Below, one piece after another: positions 1-5,627 of a DNA stretch of 7,252 nt (the stretch's first letter is position 1; the number at the start of each line of letters is the position of its first letter). The stretch is taken from the NCBI GenBank assembly GCA_038222915.1, contig JBBRHH010000309.1:1-7252 (forward strand), in the 5' to 3' direction. The DNA is from JBBRHH01 sp038222915 (lineage in GTDB: Bacteria; Planctomycetota; Phycisphaerae; Tepidisphaerales; Tepidisphaeraceae). A program made the position numbers and the translations under genes. The notes below the pieces were generated by a model that had not been told where the DNA came from, ran no database searches, and worked only from the letters and a program-made list of their open reading frames with translations.

Positions 1-142
1 GGGTGCGGGGAAAATCAGTGGGCGGGCTTGTTTCGTGGCGCGGGCGTGGGATGATTTGGGGCAACTCCATTGGCTGAATGTTGGCCGCGGGTTTGGGAAC
101 CGCGGGGCATGGCAGGGTGGGGCATGTCGCGGGGATGATTCT
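1..142. other. Upstream region without a convincing gene
   Basis: No gene is supported here. The frame of the downstream Kelch gene stays open to a GTG at 35, but the 36 extra residues (rich in G, W and R) look like translated non-coding DNA. I see no promoter that I would defend. The one structure is a GC-rich inverted repeat at 85-105, listed separately. Two copies of GGGGCATG also occur between about 104 and 125; they are probably trivial in such G-rich DNA. Confidence 0.5.
85..105. repeat. GC-rich inverted repeat (possible 5'-UTR hairpin)
   Basis: CCGCGG at 85-90 is repeated in inverted form at 100-105. TT (92-93) opposite AA (98-99) extends the pairing if the extra G at 91 is bulged. 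It lies about 40 bases before the chosen Kelch gene start and no T-run follows it, so it is not an obvious terminator. A leader hairpin or an operator are both possible, and so is chance in GC-rich DNA. Confidence 0.3.
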
Positions 143-3100
143 ATGGACAGGCTGGATGCGTGGATGGTTTGGCGGCTGGAGTCGCGCGTTTACTTGAGCG
201 CGTCTGCTGATTTCGCCGACTCGTTTCCTGTACCTGAGGTTGCGGGGCTTTTTCATACTACGGCGCGACTATCGCAAGCCCGGGTTGGGCCGGCGATTAC
301 CTCGGTGGGGGATGATCTGGTGATTGCCGGCGGGCAAAGCAATCCGAAGAAGGGGCAGCAGTTTCAGAGCCGCGCGGTGGATATCTATAACGCGCGAACC
401 GGCCGATGGTCGACGGCGCAGCTCTCGCGCGGGCTTGGGAACGTCGATGCGGTGAGCGTGGGCCGTTTTGCCTTGATTACCGGCGGAGGGTTGGTGGATA
501 TTTTCGACGCTGACGCCGGTGCATGGTCGACAGCGCCGCTTTCGGTGGACCGGCATTACATGGTTACGGCGGTTGCGCATTCGAAGGCTATTTTCGCAGG
601 CGGTATGCTGGACCATTCCTACAGCTATTCGGGGGCGATCGATATTTTTGACGCGACGACGGGCCATTGGTCGGCCACGGCGTTTCCGGATGGGCTCACA
701 GGCCAGCCGACGGTGGCGACGGTGGGCGGTAAGGTCATCTTCAACTTTACTAACTTCGCTGGCAGCATCGTCAGGATTTACGACGTGGACACAGGGAGTT
801 GGTCCTCGGCACCGACGCCGCCGGTGGACTTCGTGAGTTCTGTCGCGGTGGTTGGGCACAAGGCATATTTCGCGGGGGTGGAGCAGATCTACGGGGGCGG
901 GCCGGCGATCATGGACATTTACGATACGGACACGGGGCAGTGGTCGACCACGGTGCCGCCGCGCGGGGCTGTTGGGCCGGCGGCGGCGGTGGGGAACAAG
1001 ATTCTCTTTGCGCGTTACGTGAATGGCGGTGTTCAGGACGGCGGAGGGGTCGTCGACCTTTATGACACTGTAAACGGGCGGTGGTCGACGGTGGAGCTTG
1101 CGAGCAAGCTTGATCATGGGTCGGCCGTTACAGTGGGCAGCAAGGTTTACCTATCAGGCGGATATGGGGCCACAGACATCGTCGATATTTATGATGATCA
1201 AACCGGGAGGTGGGCTACGGCGAAGCTGGCGGAGCCACGCGAGTTGTCCGCGGTGGGGAGTGTGGATGGAGAAGTGTCTGTCGCCGGCGGATTTTCGTCG
1301 TCTAACAAGGTGAGCGATGTCGTCGATGTGCTGAGCGCTGCCGGGATTGCTCAACCGGCGAGGCCGAGCGTTCGGGCGGGCGCAGCGCTGGGTGCGTCTC
1401 CGACGGGATTTTCTTGGTCGGGGTCGAGCGACGCCGACAGCTACGACGTGTATGTGGATGAGGCGCTGGTGGGCAGTGTTATCAGCAACAGCTTCACGCT
1501 GGCGCATGCGCTGGACGCGGGATCGCACAGTTGGCAGGTGGTGGCGAAGGGGCAGGGGGGAATTGCGGCTGGGCCGCGGTGGATGTTTACGGTGGGCGTT
1601 CCCTCTGTGCCGGCAGATCCTGATCTGGCTTCGGTGGGTGCACTGGATTCTACCCCTCGCGCATTGTCCTGGGCCGGTGTGGATGGCGCGACCAGCTATG
1701 ACGTGTATCTGGACGACGCGCTGATTGCACGGACGCCCGCGACTTCTGTCGCTTTGATTTTTCCGCTGACCGGAGGGCGTCATGGGTGGCGCGTTGTTGC
1801 CCGAAACGGGCTGGGCACTTCGACGGGGCCGACGTGGGTGTTTACGCTTCCGAAGCCGGCGTTGATTCATACGCATGTGCCGATCGCCGATTCGCCCTTT
1901 GTGCCGACGGTTGCGACGGTAGGGCACCTGGCGCTGCTGGCGGGCGGAACTGACGCGACGGAACCGACGAGGGGAGTGAATATTTACGATGGGGACACAG
2001 GCCGATGGTATCGACACCAGATTTCGGCGGTGCGGTACGACATGTCGGGGGTGAGTGCCGGGAACATAGCGTTTTTCGCGGGAGGACGGCTTGCGGATTT
2101 CTACACGCCTTCCAATGCGGTGGACTTGTTCAATGAAGGGAACGACGGCTGGTCGACGGGGCGGCTTTCACAGGCCCGGTTTGAAATCACGACAGCGTCG
2201 GTGAATGGCATCGCGCTGTTCGCGGGTGGAATAGGGGCGAAGGGCGTGATTTCAAATGTGGTTGATCTCTACAACACTCGAACGGGGGTCTGGTCGCACC
2301 GGCGCCTGTCGGTGGCGCGGGCGGATATGTCGGCGACAACTGTTGGCGACAAAGTCATTTTTGCGGGCGGTGACGGACGCAACGGTGAATCGGACGCGGT
2401 GGATATTTACGATGGCGGGACCGGTCGATGGTCTACGGCCAAGTTGAGCCTGGGTCGCGTGAGTATGGGCGTGAGCGTGGTTGGTCGTTATGTGCTATTT
2501 GCGGGAGGGCTATATGACGAGTTTAAATCTTCTGACGTTGTGGATATTTACGATTCGGTGAGCGGCCGTTGGTCGGTCGCGAAATTATCGGTGGCTCGGC
2601 ATAACCTGGCGGCGGCGACGGTCGGGCACTTTGCGTTGTTCGCGGGAGGACAGCCGGCGGATGGATCGGCAGCGAGTTCTGCGGTGGATATTTTCGACGC
2701 CGTGAGCGGCCGATGGTCGACGGGCACACTTTCGTCGCAGCGGGATGGTGTCGAGGCGGCGGTTGCGGGTTCGAAGGTGCTGTTTGGGATGGGCAATAAT
2801 TCTGAGTCGGGGCGCGGGGATGCGGTGGACGTTTTTGACGCGCGCACCGGGAAGTGGTCGGTGAGCTTCATGGCGCATCCGCGGAATCTGGATAACTTCG
2901 TGGCCGGGATTAGCGTTGGGGACAAGGCGATTTTTGTCAGCAGCGATGAGTATGGAGATGGCGTCGGGGGCGCGGACGTTTTCAGGGATGCTGCGCCGGC
3001 TGCCAGTTTGGACGGCACGGTGCGGGACGGCCTTGACCGGGATGGCGAGCGAGAGACGGAGGTCACGATTACCAACAGGGGCGACGCGGATCTGGCGGGG

Positions 3101-3361
3101 CCGTTCACGGTGGCGGTTTATGCGAGCGGCGGGTTTGCGGTGGACCCGCAGGCGGTTGTTGTCGGGCGGGTTCGAGTTGGGCATTCGCTGGAGGCGGGGG
3201 CGAGCGTTCGATTGAAGGTGGCGGTGGAGATTCCGGCGGGAATGACGAGCGGGACGTATCACCTGATTGCGGCGGCCGGGCAGAGTGGGAGGATGGAGGT
3301 TTGGGCGGCGGGGGGGGGGGCGATCGTGGTGGGGGACGTGGGAGTGCAGCGAGTTGAGTGA
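143..3361 (+). CDS. Large Kelch-repeat protein with LEPR-XLL-like N-terminus, two FN3-like and one CARDB-like module
   Basis: 1072 residues if translation starts at ATG 143. GGGGA lies seven bases upstream, and residues 9-20 read VWRLESRVYLSA, like the LEPR-XLL motif near the N-terminus of many large planctomycete repeat proteins. ATG 164 is the alternative start. Order seen: Kelch block 1 (residues ~37-403), two FN3-like modules (~404-571), Kelch block 2 (~573-950), CARDB-like module (~953-1053), then a short Gly-rich tail encoded by an 11-G run. Blade motifs follow VDIYDxxTGRWST, with AGG in the preceding strand. Kelch blocks normally fold as beta-propellers that bind ligands; FN3 and CARDB modules are common in extracellular proteins. 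I infer a surface or exported binding protein. No enzymatic motif, membrane helix, ordinary signal peptide or C-terminal anchor is visible. The C-terminus may be truncated, because a second CARDB-like segment follows in another frame. Family assignment is firm; ligand and function are unknown. Confidence 0.9.
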   Translation: MDRLDAWMVWRLESRVYLSASADFADSFPVPEVAGLFHTTARLSQARVGPAITSVGDDLVIAGGQSNPKKGQQFQSRAVDIYNARTGRWSTAQLSRGLGNVDAVSVGRFALITGGGLVDIFDADAGAWSTAPLSVDRHYMVTAVAHSKAIFAGGMLDHSYSYSGAIDIFDATTGHWSATAFPDGLTGQPTVATVGGKVIFNFTNFAGSIVRIYDVDTGSWSSAPTPPVDFVSSVAVVGHKAYFAGVEQIYGGGPAIMDIYDTDTGQWSTTVPPRGAVGPAAAVGNKILFARYVNGGVQDGGGVVDLYDTVNGRWSTVELASKLDHGSAVTVGSKVYLSGGYGATDIVDIYDDQTGRWATAKLAEPRELSAVGSVDGEVSVAGGFSSSNKVSDVVDVLSAAGIAQPARPSVRAGAALGASPTGFSWSGSSDADSYDVYVDEALVGSVISNSFTLAHALDAGSHSWQVVAKGQGGIAAGPRWMFTVGVPSVPADPDLASVGALDSTPRALSWAGVDGATSYDVYLDDALIARTPATSVALIFPLTGGRHGWRVVARNGLGTSTGPTWVFTLPKPALIHTHVPIADSPFVPTVATVGHLALLAGGTDATEPTRGVNIYDGDTGRWYRHQISAVRYDMSGVSAGNIAFFAGGRLADFYTPSNAVDLFNEGNDGWSTGRLSQARFEITTASVNGIALFAGGIGAKGVISNVVDLYNTRTGVWSHRRLSVARADMSATTVGDKVIFAGGDGRNGESDAVDIYDGGTGRWSTAKLSLGRVSMGVSVVGRYVLFAGGLYDEFKSSDVVDIYDSVSGRWSVAKLSVARHNLAAATVGHFALFAGGQPADGSAASSAVDIFDAVSGRWSTGTLSSQRDGVEAAVAGSKVLFGMGNNSESGRGDAVDVFDARTGKWSVSFMAHPRNLDNFVAGISVGDKAIFVSSDEYGDGVGGADVFRDAAPAASLDGTVRDGLDRDGERETEVTITNRGDADLAGPFTVAVYASGGFAVDPQAVVVGRVRVGHSLEAGASVRLKVAVEIPAGMTSGTYHLIAAAGQSGRMEVWAAGGGAIVVGDVGVQRVE
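250..1350 (+). repeat. Kelch block 1: seven full blade motifs plus one degenerate
   Basis: The motif [VI]DIYDxxTGxWS recurs at about nt 374, 491, 635, 768, 908, 1047 and 1175, with a degenerate eighth (VVDVLSAAG) near 1319. Spacing is about 115-145 bases, or 39-48 residues, the length of one Kelch blade. The Trp and the preceding Gly are kept in all seven full copies. The AGG of the previous strand is clear in several copies (IAGG, FAGG, LSGG, VAGG) and lost in others (FNFTNFAGS, FARYVNGG). I infer one beta-propeller; blade number cannot be fixed by eye. Confidence 0.85.
1353..1857 (+). repeat. Tandem pair of fibronectin-III-like modules
   Basis: Two related segments of about 80 residues lie between the Kelch blocks. 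Shared landmarks are [FL]SWxG..xAxSYDVY[VL]D[ED]AL near the start, HxW[QR]VVA in the later strands, and GPxW[MV]FT at the end. This Trp/Tyr pattern suits FN3-like beta-sandwiches of bacterial surface proteins, probably acting as a spacer between propellers. The two copies are clearly homologous but diverged, so the duplication is not recent. Confidence 0.7.
1860..2995 (+). repeat. Kelch block 2: seven full blade motifs plus one degenerate
   Basis: Motifs start at about nt 1976, 2117, 2258, 2396, 2537, 2681 and 2822, with a degenerate eighth (GADVFRDAAP) near 2971. Spacing is very regular, about 138-149 bases. Copies four to seven are close to one another even as DNA: variants of GTGGATATTTACGA followed by GGCCGATGGTC recur, and TGGTCGAC is used for W-S-T in several blades of both blocks. 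This block is better conserved than block 1 and keeps [FL]AGG before almost every motif. I infer a second beta-propeller that expanded more recently by blade duplication. Confidence 0.87.
2998..3300 (+). other. CARDB-like beta-sandwich module, C-terminal part of the Kelch protein
   Basis: Residues ~953-1053 read as a cell-adhesion-related (CARDB-type) module: a TNRGDADLAGPFTV segment, then VAVYAS, VGRVRV, LEAGASVRLKV, and a closing IPAGMTSGTYHLIAA strand pair. The order 'internal TNxG, charged or aliphatic strands, then IPAGxxxGxYxLIA' is characteristic of this family. CARDB modules often occur in tandem at the C-terminus of exported proteins; here the expected second copy is found out of frame downstream. 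Confidence 0.7.
3310..3320 (+). repeat. Eleven-base G homopolymer near the 3' end of the Kelch gene
   Basis: Positions 3310-3320 are all G, encoding three Gly codons and parts of two Ala codons of the tail. It is the longest homopolymer I see in the window. It lies 38 bases before the TGA at 3359. Losing one G (to ten) or gaining two (to thirteen) joins the Kelch frame to the frame that stops at 3626, giving about 1160 residues in the ten-G case. Such tracts are classic places for slipped-strand variation and for sequencing error; the sequence alone cannot tell which. Confidence 0.95.
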
Positions 3362-3626
3362 ATGGAGTGGATGCGATGAAGCGTGGGCTGGGTCGCCGTA
3401 TGTCGTCGGCGTGTACGCGTCGACCGATTCAAGATTTGATGACAAGTCGATCCTGGTGGGGCGTGTGCGAGTGAAGCAGCCGTTGAATGACGGGACTTCT
3501 GTCAAACTTCATGTCTCGATCGACATTCCAGCGAGCATTGGAGCAAAGTCGTTCAGCTTGTTTGCGGTAGTGACGGCGGGAGTGTGGCCGGGGAGGAATG
3601 TGGTGGGTTCTGTGGAGAATGTTTAG
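3362..3626 (+). pseudogene. Out-of-frame second CARDB-like segment (detached C-terminus of the Kelch protein)
   Basis: The frame with its stop at 3624-3626 encodes AGSPYVVGVYAS, VGRVRV, LNDGTSVKLHVSIDIPA and FSLFAVVTA. This aligns almost without gaps to the in-frame CARDB-like module (AGPFTVAVYAS, VGRVRV, LEAGASVRLKVAVEIPA, YHLIAAA), with roughly a third of residues identical over about 60. Similarity begins near 3375. This frame is open from at least 3267, so one +1 shift between 3310 and 3358 fuses the two. The first ~12 or more residues of a normal module still appear to be missing, so a small deletion not divisible by three is a second explanation. It has no credible start or ribosome site of its own. 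Its codons are less G-rich than the upstream module, so this is an old paralogous repeat, not a recent copy. Read it as a broken or phase-shifted tail, not a separate gene. Confidence 0.75.
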
Positions 3627-3633
3627 GGTCTGG

Positions 3634-3653
3634 GCGGTGGACCGCTGAGCGGT
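3634..3653. other. Overlapping short hairpins between convergent genes
   Basis: GCGG/CCGC (3634-3645) and ACCGC-TGA-GCGGT (3641-3653) are mutually exclusive short hairpins just after the stop at 3626. The + strand beyond is only moderately T-rich (TTGGGATTAGATTGTTGG), so an intrinsic terminator for the Kelch transcript is possible but weak. The gene on the other side (3695) is convergent, so a terminator is expected near here. Confidence 0.3.
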
Positions 3654-3677
3654 TGGGATTAGATTGTTGGCGGGCGT

Positions 3678-3705
3678 AGATCGTTCGGCGTACCTCAGGA
3701 TGACC
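3678..3705 (-). repeat. Possible dispersed repeat (GGTCATCCTGAGG-type) overlapping the marR 3' end
   Basis: Read on the minus strand this stretch begins GGTCATCCTGAGG and ends CGATCT. It resembles the intergenic TCATCCTGAG...GATCT element that recurs in genomes of Acidobacteria and some other phyla. The TGA inside it is the stop codon of the MarR gene, so the last residues of that protein may come from the repeat. This rests on recall of the motif; only one copy is visible here. Confidence 0.25.
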
Positions 3706-4186
3706 AGGCGGTGTCGGTGTTGTCGTGGGGTTCGCGGGCCTTTCGTAGTAACTCTACGAGGGTTTTTAGTTCATTTGGTTTTAGGTGGCCTAGTTGTTGG
3801 GCGTGGCAGTTGCGGACTTCGGCGGCGAGGTCTTCGAGGAGGCGTAGGCCGGCGGGGGTGATGGCTACGTGGACCATGCGGCGGTTTTGGGGGCGGCGTT
3901 CGCGTTCGATGAGGTTGCGGGCGTGTAGTTTGTCTAAAAGGCGGGTGATATCGGGGGCCCGGGAGACGAGGCGGGAGGCGAGATCGAGGGTGGGGATGGC
4001 GTCGGGGCGGGCGGCCTTGAGGAGGCGGAGGGCGTTGTATTGCTGGGCGGTGAGATCGTGGCGGCCGAAGAGATCGTCTTCGAAGGCGCGGAGGCGATCG
4101 TAGGTTCGCCAGAGATTGAGGAAGGCCTCCTGCTCTGGGGAGTCGAAGCGCTGGCGGGATTTGGAATGGGTTGGCGCGGCGGCCAT
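3695..4186 (-). CDS. MarR-family transcriptional regulator
   Basis: 163 residues, the usual MarR length. The winged-helix core spans about residues 45-115: LTAQQYNALRLL (helix before the HTH), LDLASRLVSRAPDITRLLDKLHARNLIER (HTH and recognition helix), then the wing RERRPQNRRMVHVAITPAGLRLLEDL. The usual Asp-x-Arg of the wing is Asn-Arg-Arg (101-103) here. The flanking helices (~18-40 and ~115-152) would form the dimer interface. There is one Cys, at 127. Family members are dimeric DNA-binding proteins, often repressors released by small phenolic or lipophilic ligands or by oxidation; the ligand here is unknown. The start is the only Met before residue 104. No Shine-Dalgarno sequence precedes it, and a -10-like TATCAT lies seven bases upstream, so a leaderless transcript is possible. 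It is transcribed divergently from pilT, so autoregulation or control of pilT are reasonable guesses, neither shown. Confidence 0.92.
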   Translation of the reverse strand: MAAAPTHSKSRQRFDSPEQEAFLNLWRTYDRLRAFEDDLFGRHDLTAQQYNALRLLKAARPDAIPTLDLASRLVSRAPDITRLLDKLHARNLIERERRPQNRRMVHVAITPAGLRLLEDLAAEVRNCHAQQLGHLKPNELKTLVELLRKAREPHDNTDTAWSS

Positions 4187-4193
4187 GGGTGGG

Positions 4194-4211
4194 ATGATAT
4201 CTGTTTGAACA
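4194..4211 (-). promoter_or_regulatory. Candidate marR -10 element and TGTT-N2-AACA operator
   Basis: On the minus strand, TATCAT (complement of 4194-4199) lies seven bases before the MarR ATG, which would put the transcript start at or next to the start codon. Immediately upstream, 4202-4211 is TGTT-TG-AACA, an inverted repeat with 4-bp arms. It would sit between the -35 and -10 elements, the classic place for an autorepressor. The -35 is poor, and the arms are short, so both calls are tentative. Confidence 0.35.
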
Positions 4212-4257
4212 AGGGAGTACAGATGGAGAAGGTTTGCGGATGTCTTTGGGTGGGGCG

Positions 4258-4268
4258 GGTGCTACAAT
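4258..4268 (+). promoter_or_regulatory. Extended -10 promoter for pilT
   Basis: TGCTACAAT at 4260-4268 is an extended -10 element (TGN followed by TACAAT, five of six matches to TATAAT). No good -35 is present at 16-18 bp (TGTCTT at 4241-4246 is the best), which suits an extended -10 promoter. Transcription would start near 4275, leaving a leader of about 100 bases before the pilT ATG. Confidence 0.5.
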
Positions 4269-4294
4269 CGGCGCGGAAGGCCGCGGCGATTTGT

Positions 4295-4326
4295 TTGGCC
4301 GGGGCGAGATGAGATTGGCCGGGGCG
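4295..4326 (+). repeat. 12-bp direct repeat TTGGCCGGGGCG in the pilT leader
   Basis: TTGGCCGGGGCG occurs at 4295-4306 and exactly again at 4315-4326, a 20-bp period or about two helical turns. It lies downstream of the proposed pilT -10 and about 48 bases before the start codon. Two same-face copies suit cooperative binding by a regulator, or a repeated element in the leader RNA. A chance duplication in G-rich DNA remains possible. Confidence 0.5.
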
Positions 4327-4363
4327 GGGAGCCCGGCGGTTTATGAGGATTTCACACCACTGC

Positions 4364-4368
4364 GGGAG
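4364..4368 (+). promoter_or_regulatory. Ribosome binding site of pilT
   Basis: GGGAG is separated by five bases from the ATG at 4374 and supports that start. No other in-frame start gives a better-placed site. Confidence 0.6.
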
Positions 4369-4373
4369 CACCC

Positions 4374-5549
4374 ATGTCGACTGCTGATTCGAAGGCCGGG
4401 CCGATTGCGGCGAATGTTGAAGCACCCAAGAGCGCGGCGAGCATTCACGTGGAAGAGCGGCGATTGAGTCTGCACGATTTTTTGAAGACGGTGGTGAAGG
4501 TGGGGGGATCGGACCTGCACCTTCAGGCGGAGTCGGTGCCGATGATTCGGGTGGATGGGAAGGCGCGGTTTCTGGATTGTCCGCCGCCGGCGCAGGAGCA
4601 GATGGCCGAGTTTGTGAAGGCGATGGTGAAGGACAAAGATCAGTGGGAGATGCTCGAGCATAAGGGGGCGCTGGACGTGGCGTATGCGATGCCGGACTTG
4701 GGGGCGCGGTTTCGGACGAACATTTTTCATAGCCGGGGGAAATATGCGATCGTGATGCGTCGGATCATCACGAAGATTCCGGTGTTTGATGATTTGAATT
4801 TGCCGCCCGTGGTGGAGGGACTGGCGGATAATAACCGGGGGATTGTAATCGTTTCGGGGACGACGGGGAGCGGCAAATCGACGACGCTGGCGGCGATCAT
4901 TGGGAAGATCAACCGGACGCGCTCGGAGCGGATTATTACGGTGGAAGATCCGGTGGAATTTCAGCACGACAACGCTAAGAGCCTGGTGAGCCAGGTGGAA
5001 GTGGGGACGGATTCGGAGAGCTATGAGTATGCGCTGCGGGCGATGATGCGGCAGGACCCGGATGTGATTTTGATTGGCGAAATTCGGGACAGCTATTCGC
5101 TGACGACCGCGCTGCGGGCCGCGGATACGGGGCATATGGTGTTTACTACGGTGCACGCGACGAATGCGGCGATGACGGTGGAGCGGTTTGTTTCGCTGTT
5201 TGAGCCGGGGCAGAAGGATTTGCAGCAGACGCAGCTGGGGTTGAATCTTGTGGCGGTGCTGTGCCAGCGGCTGGCTAAGCGACGGGATGGGAAGGGGCGG
5301 ATACCGGTTGTTGAGGTGATGGTGGCTACGCCGATTGTACGGAAGTATATTTTGGAAGGGGAGTTTGAGAAGTTGAAGGGGGCGGTGGGGAATCGGGAGG
5401 CCGGGAGCCAGAGCTTTGATCAGCATTTGACTGAGTTGTTTCAGAAGCAGATTATTGATGTGGCTGAGGCTCGGCGGTTGGCTACTAATCCGGATGCGCT
5501 TAATTTGGCGCTGCGGGGGATTAGTAATAGTGATACGAGATTGCGGTGA
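4374..5549 (+). CDS. pilT: PilT/PilU-family type IV pilus retraction ATPase
   Basis: 391 residues; typical PilT/PilU length is about 340-400. A variable N-terminal stretch (1-30) is followed by the PAS-like domain with the hallmark GGSDLHLQAESVPMIRVDG (44-62). The RecA-like ATPase follows: Walker A GTTGSGKST (162-170, Lys168), Asp box ITVEDPVEF (188-196), Walker B VILIGEIRD (231-239) and the His box around HATNA (261-265). C-terminal landmarks are TPIVRKYILEG (319-329) and ATNPDALNLALRGI (370-383), matching the end of PilT/PilU proteins. Family members form cytoplasmic hexamers at the pilus base and power fibre depolymerisation for twitching, adhesion and DNA uptake. Separating PilT from PilU by eye is not safe: ADTGHMVFTTVHATNAA departs from the usual PilT FGTLHTxSA. 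No other pilus gene is in the window, so its partners are elsewhere. It has its own leader and probable promoter, and the following gene has another. Confidence 0.93.
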   Translation: MSTADSKAGPIAANVEAPKSAASIHVEERRLSLHDFLKTVVKVGGSDLHLQAESVPMIRVDGKARFLDCPPPAQEQMAEFVKAMVKDKDQWEMLEHKGALDVAYAMPDLGARFRTNIFHSRGKYAIVMRRIITKIPVFDDLNLPPVVEGLADNNRGIVIVSGTTGSGKSTTLAAIIGKINRTRSERIITVEDPVEFQHDNAKSLVSQVEVGTDSESYEYALRAMMRQDPDVILIGEIRDSYSLTTALRAADTGHMVFTTVHATNAAMTVERFVSLFEPGQKDLQQTQLGLNLVAVLCQRLAKRRDGKGRIPVVEVMVATPIVRKYILEGEFEKLKGAVGNREAGSQSFDQHLTELFQKQIIDVAEARRLATNPDALNLALRGISNSDTRLR

Positions 5550-5560
5550 ACTCGGATGAA

Positions 5561-5588
5561 TTGACTCGCCGAGCGTGTTTCGTATGAT
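5561..5588 (+). promoter_or_regulatory. Sigma-70-type promoter for the ABC ATPase gene
   Basis: TTGACT (5561-5566), a 16-bp spacer and TATGAT (5583-5588) give five of six matches to each consensus hexamer. This is the best promoter in the window. The start would be near 5595, leaving a leader of about 33 bases. A loose inverted repeat CTCGG/CCGAG (5551-5555 and 5569-5573) straddles the -35. The promoter makes it likely that the ABC gene is expressed independently of pilT, which ends at 5549. Confidence 0.75.
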
Positions 5589-5597
5589 CTCCCGATT

Positions 5598-5610
5598 GCG
5601 CACAATGCGC
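5598..5610 (+). repeat. Perfect inverted repeat GCGCA-CAA-TGCGC at the transcript start of the ABC gene
   Basis: Five-base perfect arms around a three-base centre, starting about ten bases after the -10 element. The position suits an operator that blocks promoter clearance, or a short hairpin at the 5' end of the mRNA. Genes for sugar transport ATPases are often controlled by local repressors, but no such regulator is in the window apart from the MarR protein. Confidence 0.45.
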
Positions 5611-5627
5611 TGGGAATTCACCTCCGT

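Noticed and set aside
35..142. N-terminal extension of the Kelch gene from GTG 35
   Set aside because: The added residues have no protein-like pattern, and the ATG at 143 has a nearby GGGGA and places the LEPR-XLL-like motif at the N-terminus, where it belongs.
269..3505. Several minus-strand frames opposite the Kelch gene (269-1117, 1154-2017, 2585-3505)
   Set aside because: Basic, low-complexity translations (HRRRP-rich) that mirror the Kelch repeats; their periodicity is inherited from the sense strand.
4040..4312. Plus-strand 90-codon frame opposite marR and the control region
   Set aside because: No recognisable domain; it is antisense to marR and crosses the promoter region.
3934..4425. 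Overlapping minus-strand frame of 163 codons crossing the marR start
   Set aside because: Ser/Pro-rich frame-shifted shadow of the MarR gene; the MarR frame has a full winged-helix domain.
5551..5573. CTCGG/CCGAG inverted repeat as a pilT terminator
   Set aside because: A five-pair stem with a 13-base loop and no proper T-run; it also overlaps the -35 of the next promoter.
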